A stretch of DNA of 22,362 bases from Verrucomicrobia bacterium UBA3761 (GCA_002371135.1 DFGB01000038.1:1-22362); one strand, 5' to 3'; positions 11,123-19,072 are shown, counted from the stretch's first letter. Numbers and translations are program-made. Notes: generated from the sequence alone by a model not told the origin.

Positions 11123-13375
11123 ATGCAGACTCCTTCGATTGAAATACATTTTGCAGAGAATCTGCAGTTCCTGAAAACCGTTCCATCCGGTTCGGTCGAT
11201 CTGATTTACATCGATCCTCCGTTCAACACTGGACGGCGTCAAATCAGAAAGCGATTCCATACCGAAAGCGGCGCAAAGGTGGACGAAGAGTCTTACGGCT
11301 ACAATGATTCGTGCGGCGATTTCATCGGATTCTTGCGCCCTCGCATGGAAGAAGCGTACCGCATACTGAAGCCGCACGGTTCGTTATTCTTTCATCTAGA
11401 TTATCGCGAGATTCATTATTGCAAGATAATGCTCGATGAAATATTCGGGCGCGACTCATTCATCAACGAAATCATTTGGGCCTATGACTACGGTGCGCGA
11501 TCCAGGAAAAAGTGGAGCGCCAAGCACGACAATATTCTCTGGTACGCCAAGGATCCGGACGACTATACGTTCAACTACGATGAAATGGATCGCATCCCAT
11601 ACATGGCGCCCGGGCTTGTCGGACCGGTGAAGGCCGCGCGTGGCAAAACGCCGACCGATGTGTGGTGGCATACGATAGTCAGTCCCAACAGCTGCGAGAA
11701 AACCGGGTATGCCACGCAAAAACCCAGAGGCGTCATCGATCGGATTGTAAAAGTCCATTCCAAGCCTGGAGACGTGCTCATGGACTTTTTCGCGGGTTCG
11801 GGAACATTGGGCGAGAGCGCATATCTGCTCGGACGGAACAGCATTCTTGTCGACAACAACAAAGACGCAATCGCGGTGATGAAACGGCGTTTCGCCGCCT
11901 GCAATGCGAATTGGATCGATTGCGATTCGATCGAGGCGCTTGCTGTCAATCGAAAGAGACCGGCTTCAAACTGTATCTGCATTGAAACGACCATGAAATA
12001 CGTATCTACAAGAAAAGGAATAGAGGCGACGGCAGTCGAATCCGTCTTCCAGGGGCTTGCGCCCGACGGCGGGCTGTATGTGCCTGCAAAAATCGAAGCG
12101 GCGGACCTGCCGGCGTTCGCGGATCTGGGCGAGGCGGAGCGCTACGTGCTTGCCGCGCTTTTCGGCGACTTCCCTGAAAACGTTCGCGAAGAGGCTATCG
12201 CGCGTCTTCTTTCCCGCTTCCCGGAAAGCGACGCGACGCCAATCGTCGCGGCAGACGGATTCGACATTCTCGAACTCTTCCACGGCAGGACAGGCGCGTT
12301 CAAGGATGTGGCGCTTTCGATGTTGCCCGTCTTCATGCGCCACGCGGCCAACGGGCGGCGCGTCTTGGTTCTGACCGCGACGAGCGGCGATACGGGTTCC
12401 GCGGCCATGCAGGGCTTCGCGGGCGTCGACGGCACCGAGGTCGCCGTGTTCTTCCCCAACGTCGGCACCTCGCGCATCCAGCGCTTGCAGATGACCACGC
12501 CGTCCGACGCGAATGTCCACGCGATTGCGATACGCGGCAACTTCGACGACGCGCAGGCCGCCGTCAAGCGCATCTTCGCCGATCCGCGGATCAACGCCAA
12601 GGCGCTGGAACACAACGTCTATCTTTCGAGCGCAAACTCGATCAACACCGGCCGCCTCGTGCCGCAGATTGGCTACTACATGCTCGCCGCCTCGCGCCTC
12701 GGCGAGTTCGATGTAGTCGTTCCTTCGGGCAATTTCGGCAATATCCTCGCGGCGTACTATGCGAAGATGCTGGGCGCGAAAATCGGCAAGTTCGTCTGCG
12801 CGTCGAACGTGAACGACGTTCTCGCGCGTTTCGTCAAGACGGGCGTGTACGACCCCGGCGAGAAATTCACGATAACGAATTCGCCGTCGATGGATATCCG
12901 CAAGTCGTCTAACGTCGAGCGCTTGCTGTGGCTTTTGAACGACGGCGACGGCGCGGAGGTCGAGAGGTTGATGAACGACCTCGCCGACAAAGGCCGCTAC
13001 GAGTTGAACGACAAGGCCAAAGCGCGTCTCATCGCTGACTTCGAGGGCGGCGTGGCGACGCCGGAGGAGACCGAGGAAGAAATGCGCAGGATGCGCTCCG
13101 CATGCGGCTACGTGCTCGATCCCCACACGGCGGTCGCGACGTGCGTCGCACGCAAGCTCGGCTATCCAAGGGCCGGCCGCCATGCCGTCATCGCTGCCAC
13201 GGCGACGCCGTACAAATTCCCCGAGACATGCCGTCACGCTTTCGGCGAAGATGTCCTCGTCAATCCTCCGTCTTCCTTCCGCGACCTGGAGACGCTCCCC
13301 GTCGCGCAGACGAAAGTCATCGACGTCGACGGCATCGACGAGGCGGTTGGAGACCTGTTCAAGGGGGTGATTTAG
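11123..13375 (+). CDS. thrC: Continuous frame joining a beta-class DNA methyltransferase to threonine synthase
   Basis: One 750-residue frame holds two unrelated enzymes. Residues 1-290 are a beta-class amino-methyltransferase: motif IV IDPPFNTG (30-37) comes before the SAM-binding motif I DFFAGSGTLG (221-230), and the DPPF form allows N6-adenine or N4-cytosine methylation. Residues 291-750 are a full-length threonine synthase beginning MKYVSTRKGIEA, with the PLP lysine in GAFKD (K394, or 104 of the synthase alone) and the phosphate-binding SGNFGN. It converts O-phosphohomoserine to threonine. There is no stop between the halves. GC differs sharply: bases 11401-11460 are 40 percent, 12361-12420 are 68 percent. 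The methyltransferase may be a transferred orphan (no restriction enzyme nearby) that lost its stop. The synthase could also start by itself at 11993, though no SD is visible there. Confidence 0.9.
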   Translation: MQTPSIEIHFAENLQFLKTVPSGSVDLIYIDPPFNTGRRQIRKRFHTESGAKVDEESYGYNDSCGDFIGFLRPRMEEAYRILKPHGSLFFHLDYREIHYCKIMLDEIFGRDSFINEIIWAYDYGARSRKKWSAKHDNILWYAKDPDDYTFNYDEMDRIPYMAPGLVGPVKAARGKTPTDVWWHTIVSPNSCEKTGYATQKPRGVIDRIVKVHSKPGDVLMDFFAGSGTLGESAYLLGRNSILVDNNKDAIAVMKRRFAACNANWIDCDSIEALAVNRKRPASNCICIETTMKYVSTRKGIEATAVESVFQGLAPDGGLYVPAKIEAADLPAFADLGEAERYVLAALFGDFPENVREEAIARLLSRFPESDATPIVAADGFDILELFHGRTGAFKDVALSMLPVFMRHAANGRRVLVLTATSGDTGSAAMQGFAGVDGTEVAVFFPNVGTSRIQRLQMTTPSDANVHAIAIRGNFDDAQAAVKRIFADPRINAKALEHNVYLSSANSINTGRLVPQIGYYMLAASRLGEFDVVVPSGNFGNILAAYYAKMLGAKIGKFVCASNVNDVLARFVKTGVYDPGEKFTITNSPSMDIRKSSNVERLLWLLNDGDGAEVERLMNDLADKGRYELNDKAKARLIADFEGGVATPEETEEEMRRMRSACGYVLDPHTAVATCVARKLGYPRAGRHAVIAATATPYKFPETCRHAFGEDVLVNPPSSFRDLETLPVAQTKVIDVDGIDEAVGDLFKGVI

Positions 13376-13445
13376 CTGTGAGTGCAGGAGAGATAGGAGT
13401 GTGTGATTATATGCGACTCTGCTAAAGCCCTTTACCAAGCCTGCA

Positions 13446-14018
13446 ATGAAACTATATCTAGCCACGCACAACGCCCACAAGGTCGAAGAGATCGCGAAGA
13501 TCCTGCCCGGCTTCGAGATCGTCGCCGACGATCCTGAAGGCGTCGAAGAGAACGCGCCCGACTTTGCGGGCAACGCGCTCATCAAAGTCCGTGCGATCGC
13601 ATCGTGCCACAAAGGCGCGTGGTCGATGGCTGACGATTCGGGGCTGGAGGTCGCGGCGCTCGGCGGCGCGCCGGGCGTCCACAGCGCCCGCTACGCCGGC
13701 GAGCCGACAGATACGAAAGCCAACAACGCGCTTCTTTTGAAGAACCTTGAAGGCGTGGCCGACCGGCGCGCGAACTTCACGTGTGCAATCGCGCTCGTCG
13801 CCCCGGATGGCAAGGAAAGCGTCTGCACGGGCAAGTGTTTCGGCAAAATAGCGCTCGCGCCCTCTGGCGCTGGCGGCTTCGGCTACGATCCGCTTTTCAT
13901 CCCGGACGGCGAAACAAAAACCTTCGCCGAACTCGGCGAGAAAATCAAAAACACGATTTCCCACCGCGCTCGCGCGTTGGAGTCGGCAAAACAGACAATA
14001 GGAGGCTGCTCAAAATGA
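13446..14018 (+). CDS. rdgB: XTP/dITP diphosphatase (Ham1/RdgB)
   Basis: The protein has 190 residues, normal length. Signatures are LATHNAHKVEEI (5-16), MADDSGLEV (61-69, metal binding and catalysis), GAPGVHSARYAG, GFGYDPLF and SHRARAL. The enzyme hydrolyses deaminated purine nucleotides (ITP, dITP, XTP) to monophosphates, which keeps them out of DNA and RNA. The start lacks an SD. The 70-base gap to the threonine synthase stop holds a purine-rich stretch (GCAGGAGAGATAGGAG) but no clear promoter or terminator. The stop overlaps the start of the next gene as ATGA. Confidence 0.97.
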   Translation: MKLYLATHNAHKVEEIAKILPGFEIVADDPEGVEENAPDFAGNALIKVRAIASCHKGAWSMADDSGLEVAALGGAPGVHSARYAGEPTDTKANNALLLKNLEGVADRRANFTCAIALVAPDGKESVCTGKCFGKIALAPSGAGGFGYDPLFIPDGETKTFAELGEKIKNTISHRARALESAKQTIGGCSK

Positions 14019-14803
14019 AAATGAACTTTTCCGTGCCTGTCGTGGCGTTGATCGCCGGTGCGGCGCTTGGCTATTGCCTGGCGCCTGGCGGCACCCCCGC
14101 CGGTGACGATTCGCAGAAGGCCGATTCCGTCCAGAGCAAGAGCATCGGCGAGGCGCCGAACGACGAGTCCGTCGCGGCCCTTCGCGCCCGCATCGCAGAA
14201 CTCGAAAAGGCGCTTGGCGAGAAGTCGGCCCTTGACGAGGCCTTCACGGCTGCCGAGAAAATCGGCGGCGAGGATCGCGAGAACCGGCGCAGGGAATTCC
14301 GCAGCCCGAGAGAATTCATCGAGGAGATGAAAAAGAACGAGCCCGAGCGCTATGCCGAGATGACGAACCAAATGGCGAGATTCCGTCAGCGGCGGCTGGA
14401 ACGGGCGCAGTCGAAGCTCGATTTCCTCGCGTCGGTCGATGTCTCCGCCATGAGCGAAGAGGCGCAAGCCACGCATTTGCGGCTTCAGGAACTCATCCAG
14501 ACGCGCGAGGAAATCGAAGCGAAACTCCATTCCGAGGACATCACGGACGAAGAGCGCCGTCAAGTATTCCAGGAAATGGTGGAGGCGGAACGCGAGATGC
14601 ACGAGCTCAACAGGCAGGAGCGCGACAATTTGATTGCGGAGACAGTGCGCGAACTCGGTTACGACGGCGATGATGCGGCGGCGATTGCCGACACGATGAA
14701 GGAAATCATTTCTTCTACGAGCAACAACAATTTCGGCCCCGGCGGTCCTGGAGGCCCCGGCGGACGTCGCGGACGCGGCCCGGGCGGACTCGGCCGCAGG
14801 TGA
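14015..14803 (+). CDS. Exported or membrane-anchored coiled-coil protein with Gly/Arg-rich tail, function unknown
   Basis: The protein has 262 residues. The ATG at 14015 overlaps the rdgB stop (ATGA) and is preceded by AGGAGG (14000-14005), which decides the start over the longer open frame upstream. Residues 1-24 (MNFSVPVVALIAGAALGYCLAP) are a hydrophobic signal or anchor; a Cys near its end (GYCLAP) is not a clear lipobox. Then follow an acidic linker, a helical region (about 50-75, VAALRARIAELEKALGEKS), a long Arg/Glu-rich helical domain (about 95-215) and a tail of GPGGPGGPGGRRGRGPGG. The helical domain superficially recalls Spy/CpxP-like periplasmic proteins, but I cannot place it. Coupling to rdgB may be operon economy rather than shared function. 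Confidence 0.78.
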   Translation: MKMNFSVPVVALIAGAALGYCLAPGGTPAGDDSQKADSVQSKSIGEAPNDESVAALRARIAELEKALGEKSALDEAFTAAEKIGGEDRENRRREFRSPREFIEEMKKNEPERYAEMTNQMARFRQRRLERAQSKLDFLASVDVSAMSEEAQATHLRLQELIQTREEIEAKLHSEDITDEERRQVFQEMVEAEREMHELNRQERDNLIAETVRELGYDGDDAAAIADTMKEIISSTSNNNFGPGGPGGPGGRRGRGPGGLGRR

Positions 14804-14828
14804 ACGGCATAATATCATTCCACGCATC

Positions 14829-15986
14829 ATGAAAGCGAAAACATTCATTGACCAGGTAGAGGTGCTCGTCAGGAGCGGAAAGGGCGGGGACGGCGCGATG
14901 TCGTTCCGTCGCGAGGCGCTCGTGGAATTCGGCGGGCCCGACGGCGGCGACGGCGGAAGAGGTGGCGATGTCGTTTTCGCGGCGTCGGACCATCAGAACT
15001 CCCTGCTGAGCCTCTACTACGACCCCAAGTGCTTTGCCCAGGATGGCGGGCCGGGGCAGGGACAGAAGATGTACGGCAAGCGCGGGAAGGATTTGATCGT
15101 TCCCGTGCCGCTGGGAACGGAGGTGTACGAAGTCGATACGGGCCTCCTGGTCGCCGACATAACAGAGCCGGGGCAGAAGGTAATCGTCGCCAAAGGCGGC
15201 GCCGGCGGCTTCGGCAATGTACACTTCAAGTCGAGCGTCAACCAAGCGCCCACCGAGCATACGCCGGGCGGCGCGCCGGAGGAGAAACGGCTCAGACTTG
15301 AATTGAAGACCATTGCCGACGCAGGGCTTCTCGGCTTCCCCAATGCGGGCAAGAGTTCGCTCCTGAGCGTCCTTTCCTCCGCCACGCCCAAGATCGCGAG
15401 TTATCCTTTCACCACGTTGAACCCGATTGTTGGTACAATCGTGTATCCCGATTGGGCGAAGATACGCATGGCGGACGTGCCCGGGATCATCGAAGGCGCC
15501 GCCAAGGGCGTCGGGCTCGGGCTTGCATTCCTCAAGCATCTTGAACGCTCGAAGGTGCTCGTATATGTAATCGACATGGCGGGCACGGACAACCGCGAGC
15601 CGTGGAACGACTACAAGATTCTGAAGAAGGAAATCGACGAATATTCGTTTGAACTCTCCGAGCGGCCGTGTCTTGTCGTCGCAAACAAGATGGATGAGGA
15701 GGTCTCGAAAGAGAATCTTGCGCGTTTTGTCCGCGAAACAGGCGTCGAACCGATTGCGATTTCGTGCGAGACGCGCGAGGGATTGGATGAATTCCGCGAG
15801 GCGCTCAGGAGAATCGTCGAGCCGAAGATGAAGTTCCACCACACCCACGCCGAGGCGCCCGACCTCAAGGACTTGCCTGATACTACAGGCGACGAACTGC
15901 CGGAAGACGCACTCCGTTTCGCGACGTTCCTCAAGTTCGACAAACCCAAGGCGAAGTCTCACCCGTCTCGCGGTAATATACATTGA
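14829..15986 (+). CDS. obgE: GTPase Obg/CgtA
   Basis: The protein has 385 residues. The N-terminal Obg fold is glycine-rich (SGKGGDGAMSFRREA, GGPDGGDGGRGGDV, KGGAGGFGNVHF; about 2-158). The G domain has G1 GFPNAGKSS (169-177), switch I FTTLNPIVGT, G3 DVPG (216-219), G4 NKMD (286-289) and G5 SCET (312-315). Obg binds the 50S subunit and controls late assembly, growth and stress responses. The C-terminal extension is short and acidic then basic. The ATG lies 25 bases after the previous stop with no SD. A possible -10 (CATAAT, 14808-14813) has no good -35, so it is more likely cotranscribed with rdgB. Confidence 0.97.
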   Translation: MKAKTFIDQVEVLVRSGKGGDGAMSFRREALVEFGGPDGGDGGRGGDVVFAASDHQNSLLSLYYDPKCFAQDGGPGQGQKMYGKRGKDLIVPVPLGTEVYEVDTGLLVADITEPGQKVIVAKGGAGGFGNVHFKSSVNQAPTEHTPGGAPEEKRLRLELKTIADAGLLGFPNAGKSSLLSVLSSATPKIASYPFTTLNPIVGTIVYPDWAKIRMADVPGIIEGAAKGVGLGLAFLKHLERSKVLVYVIDMAGTDNREPWNDYKILKKEIDEYSFELSERPCLVVANKMDEEVSKENLARFVRETGVEPIAISCETREGLDEFREALRRIVEPKMKFHHTHAEAPDLKDLPDTTGDELPEDALRFATFLKFDKPKAKSHPSRGNIH

Positions 15987-16165
15987 TGTTGCATTTGGCT
16001 TTTTACATTTAGCAGTGCATTTTGCCATTTAGTCATGGAATCATTTCTCCCGGTGCGACTAAATCAGCCCAGCAAATCGCTATTCCGCGTTCGCAGACGC
16101 CAGGCTCCTGAGTTGGCAAATAAATGGTCAAATGCAATGTAAAATGTCAAATGCTAAATTTATTC
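15987..16165 (+). repeat. GGTGCGAC hairpin repeat, copy D
   Basis: The left arm (15987-16035) has units of the type GCATTTG/ACATTTA/CCATTTA. After ten bases the core runs 16046-16111, opening with TCTCCCGGTGCGAC. The right arm (16113-16165) has units such as AAATGGT/CAAATGC/AATGTCA. TAAATGG, CAAATGC and AATG blocks of the right arm are complementary to the left arm (16 of 19 over one stretch). This is the longest copy with the most AT-rich arms. It begins at the base after the obgE stop and ends 23 bases before the panB ATG in an AT-rich leader. Confidence 0.88.
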
Positions 16166-16188
16166 AACGTTTCAATTTTTAAACTGAT

Positions 16189-16962
16189 ATGAAGAAATGG
16201 AATGTAGCGACGGTAAAGGCCGCTAAGGGCAAGGAGAAACTCGGTTGCTGCACGGCGTATGATGCGTGTTTCGCGCGGCTCGCGGACGAGGCTGGCGTGC
16301 CGATCATCCTCGTCGGAGATTCGATGGGCATGACGATGCTCGGCTACGAGACGACACTGCCTGTGAAACTGGAAGAGACGCTTTCGGCGACGGCGGCGGT
16401 GGCGCGGGCGGCGAAGAATGCGATGGTGGTCGCCGACATGCCGTTCGGGTCTTACCAGTGCGGCGACGACCTTGCCGTCGCCAATGCCGTAAAGTGCATA
16501 CAGGCTGGTGCGGACGCGATCAAGCTCGAAGGCGGCGCGAGCGTGTGCGCGCTCGTCAAGCGTCTCACGACGGCTGGAATACCCGTCCTCGCCCATGTCG
16601 GCATGACGCCGCAGAGCGTGAACGAATACGGCGGGTTCAAGCGCCAAGGCAAGACGCGCGAGGCGGCGGAGAAAGTCATCGAGGATGCGAAGGCGGTCGA
16701 GGCGGCAGGCGCGTTTGCGGTCACTCTGGAGTGCATCCCGTCCGAACTCGCGGCAGAGATCACCGCAACGCTCAAGATACCGACGGTCGGGATCGGCGCC
16801 GGTCCCGTGTGCGATGCGCAGTGGCTTGTGATGCACGATCTCCTCGGACTGAACGAGCGAGTTCCATCCTTCGTCAAGCAGTATGCGCACCTTGCCGGGT
16901 CGGTCCGCGGCGCTTTCAAGGCGTATGTCGACGAAGTGCGCGATGGCGTTTTCCCGGCTTGA
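16189..16962 (+). CDS. panB: 3-methyl-2-oxobutanoate (ketopantoate) hydroxymethyltransferase
   Basis: The protein has 257 residues, normal length. Family motifs are TAYDACFARLADEAGVPIILVGDSMGM (22-48, with metal ligand D44), VVADMPFGSY (80-89, D83), AIKLEGG (110-116, with K112 and E114), LAHVGMTPQSVNEYGGF and TVGIGAGPVCDAQ. The enzyme transfers a hydroxymethyl group from methylenetetrahydrofolate to ketoisovalerate, the first committed step to pantothenate and CoA. No panC or panD is nearby. The leader is very AT-rich without an SD, and repeat copy D stands before it. Confidence 0.97.
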   Translation: MKKWNVATVKAAKGKEKLGCCTAYDACFARLADEAGVPIILVGDSMGMTMLGYETTLPVKLEETLSATAAVARAAKNAMVVADMPFGSYQCGDDLAVANAVKCIQAGADAIKLEGGASVCALVKRLTTAGIPVLAHVGMTPQSVNEYGGFKRQGKTREAAEKVIEDAKAVEAAGAFAVTLECIPSELAAEITATLKIPTVGIGAGPVCDAQWLVMHDLLGLNERVPSFVKQYAHLAGSVRGAFKAYVDEVRDGVFPA

Positions 16963-16987
16963 GATATTGTCTGGGATATGCTATAAT
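16959..16987 (+). promoter_or_regulatory. Promoter of the branching enzyme gene, extended -10
   Basis: TTGAGA (16959-16964) and TATAAT (16982-16987) are 17 bases apart, and TGC (16979-16981) forms an extended -10. The -35 overlaps the panB stop codon. Transcription would begin near 16994 with a leader of about 32 bases. Confidence 0.8.
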
Positions 16988-17010
16988 ACTTTGCAAACGA
17001 ACATACTAGA

Positions 17011-17018
17011 TGAAAGGA
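17011..17018 (+). promoter_or_regulatory. Shine-Dalgarno site of the branching enzyme gene
   Basis: GAAAGGAG (17012-17019, about) lies seven or so bases before the ATG at 17026. It is a strong site that fixes the start. Confidence 0.7.
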
Positions 17019-17025
17019 GATTTCG

Positions 17026-19017
17026 ATGCCTCGTTTGCTGGATGATGAATATCTCAAGCCGTTCGAGGGAGCCATCAGGGGCCGTGCGCAGCACGCCAGC
17101 GATCGCGCCGATGAACTGACCGGCGGTCGCGAGTCTCTTTCGGATTGGGCGAGCGCCCATGAGTATTACGGTCTTCATAAGACCGCGAAGAGCTGGATTT
17201 TCCGCGAGTGGGCTCCGAATGCGACGTCGATGTGGCTGGTGGGCGATTTCTCGAAGTGGAAAATCGACCCGTTATTCGAGCTCTTCCGCATCCCCGGCAC
17301 CGACACGTGGGAGCGCGAGATTCCGCTTGACGCGATAAAGCATGGCGACAACTACCGGCTGGAAATGCGCTGGGAAGGGGGGCACGGCGAGCGCCTGCCG
17401 GCATACGCAAGATACGTCGTGCAAGACGAAAACACGAAGCTTTTCTGCGCCCGGGTCTACGCTCCGCCCACTTCTTACGAATGGCGTTTCAAGACCCCCG
17501 CGCGCGCCGCAGTGCCGTTTATCTACGAGGCGCACGTGGGCATGGCGAGCGAAGAGAAGAAAGTCGCTTCCTACGCCGAATTCCGCGACCACATTCTCCC
17601 GCGCATCAAGAAGGCCGGCTACGATACGGTCCAGTTGATGGCGATAATGGAGCATCCGTATTACGGCTCGTTCGGCTATCACGTTTCCAACTTCTTCGCG
17701 GCGTCGTCGCGGTTTGGAACGCCGGACGACTTGAAGTCGCTTGTCGACACCGCGCACGGGATGGGACTCAGGGTGATAATGGACCTCGTCCATTCCCACG
17801 CCGTCAAAAACGAACGCGACGGACTTTCGCTGTTCGACGGCACCGACTACCAATACTTCCACCACGGCGCCAAGGGATGGCACACCGCCTGGGACAGCCG
17901 CTGTTTCGACTACGGCAAGACGAACGTCCTGCACTTCCTTCTCTCGAACTGCCGCTTCTGGCTCGATGAATATCGTTTTGACGGCTACCGTTTCGACGGC
18001 ATCACGTCGATGCTTTTCTGGAACCACGGCCTTGGCGAAGCGTTCACGAACTACGGCATGTATTTCGACGGCTCGATGGACGACGATGCATGGGCGTATC
18101 TCGCGATGGCCAACAGAGTCATCCACGAAGTGCGGCCTGACGCGATCACGATCGCCGAGGACGTCTCCGGCATGCCTGGAATCGCCGCGCCGCAGGAAGA
18201 TTGCGGAATGGGGTTCGACTACCGCCTTGCCATGGGCGAGCCGGACTACTGGTTCCACATCGCGGAGAAGGTCAAAGACGACGATTGGTCGATGGGCGGA
18301 CTCTATTGGGCTCTGACCGACAAGCGCGCGGACGAGAAGGTCGTATCCTACGTGGAATCGCACGACCAGGCGCTCGTCGGCGGCAAGACGTTTTTCTTCC
18401 AGCTCGCGGACGCCGCCATTTACTGGGGAATGGCGAAGGACCAGCACGGCCTCGAAGTCGAGCGTGCTATCGCCCTCCACAAGATGGCGCGTCTTGCGAC
18501 GTGCGCGCTCAACGGCGGAGCGTATCTCAACTTCATGGGCAATGAATTCGGCCATCCGGAATGGATCGACTTCCCGAGGGCGGAAAACGGCTGGGATTAC
18601 TCTCACGCGCGCCGCCAGTGGTCGCTTCGCGACAGCCCGGATCTGCGGTTCAAAGCGCTTGCCGATTTCGACGAGGAGATGCTGCACGTCCTCCGCAAGG
18701 AGTCTCAGGCAAAACCAATACTGCTATTGGCGAACGGTCCGGACAAGGTGCTTTCGTTCGTGCGCGGCGATTTGATGTTCGTCTTCAATTTCCACCCGAC
18801 CGAATCATACTCGGGCTACGGCATCATCGTGCCGCCGGCGACGAAATGGCGGCACGTGCTCGACACCGACGAGCCGCGATTTGGCGGCCAGGGACGCATC
18901 TGCCCGGCGCAGGTGTACGAGCCGGAGATGACGGAGATGAAGGGCGAAATCGTCCAGATGGCGAAGTTCTACATCCCGTCCCGCACTGCGATAGTCCTTG
19001 CGAGAATCGAGAGCTGA
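17026..19017 (+). CDS. glgB: 1,4-alpha-glucan branching enzyme, eukaryote-type (GH13_8-like)
   Basis: The protein has 663 residues. An N-terminal CBM48-like domain (about 40-150, IFREWAPNATSMWLVGDFSKWK) precedes a GH13 barrel. Barrel motifs are YGSFGYHVSNFFAASSRFG, DLVHSHAVKN (D253, H256, H258), GYRFDGITSM (nucleophile D324), IAEDVSGMP (acid/base E378) and ESHDQALVG (D447). NFMGNEFGHPEWIDFPR and a beta-rich C-terminal domain follow. It makes alpha-1,6 branches in glycogen. The wording, especially VQLMAIMEHPYYGSFGYH, the DGTDYQYFHHG block and the GHPEWIDFPR block, follows the animal/plant/fungal branching enzymes rather than E. coli GlgB. It has its own promoter and no other glycogen genes beside it. 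Confidence 0.96.
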   Translation: MPRLLDDEYLKPFEGAIRGRAQHASDRADELTGGRESLSDWASAHEYYGLHKTAKSWIFREWAPNATSMWLVGDFSKWKIDPLFELFRIPGTDTWEREIPLDAIKHGDNYRLEMRWEGGHGERLPAYARYVVQDENTKLFCARVYAPPTSYEWRFKTPARAAVPFIYEAHVGMASEEKKVASYAEFRDHILPRIKKAGYDTVQLMAIMEHPYYGSFGYHVSNFFAASSRFGTPDDLKSLVDTAHGMGLRVIMDLVHSHAVKNERDGLSLFDGTDYQYFHHGAKGWHTAWDSRCFDYGKTNVLHFLLSNCRFWLDEYRFDGYRFDGITSMLFWNHGLGEAFTNYGMYFDGSMDDDAWAYLAMANRVIHEVRPDAITIAEDVSGMPGIAAPQEDCGMGFDYRLAMGEPDYWFHIAEKVKDDDWSMGGLYWALTDKRADEKVVSYVESHDQALVGGKTFFFQLADAAIYWGMAKDQHGLEVERAIALHKMARLATCALNGGAYLNFMGNEFGHPEWIDFPRAENGWDYSHARRQWSLRDSPDLRFKALADFDEEMLHVLRKESQAKPILLLANGPDKVLSFVRGDLMFVFNFHPTESYSGYGIIVPPATKWRHVLDTDEPRFGGQGRICPAQVYEPEMTEMKGEIVQMAKFYIPSRTAIVLARIES

Positions 19018-19072
19018 CAAAGAGAATTTGCGTTTTGCACCACTGACCAACCTTCAAATAAAACAACAAACA

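Noticed and set aside
13376..13445. Gap between threonine synthase and rdgB searched for a repeat element, promoter or terminator
   Set aside because: It has a purine-rich stretch and a TTATAT, but no core match, no stem followed by a T-tract and no -35 at proper spacing.
11966..13612. A 548-codon open frame on the minus strand opposite threonine synthase and rdgB
   Set aside because: It mirrors a well-identified gene on the + strand. Its translation is Arg/Val-rich without motifs, as expected of antisense frames in GC-rich codon-biased DNA.
14808..14813. CATAAT as a -10 box for obgE
   Set aside because: There is no acceptable -35 at 16-18 bases, and the upstream gene ends only 25 bases before, so an operon is simpler.
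17272..18687. A 471-codon minus-strand open frame opposite glgB, and similar ones opposite obgE (14715-16028) and dinG (20050-21264)
   Set aside because: The + strand proteins are unmistakable by motif. The minus frames have no recognisable domain, no SD and shadow composition.
19018..19072. Gap after glgB with CCAACCTTCAA, resembling a repeat arm
   Set aside because: It is a single short match without a partner arm or core, so chance is likely.
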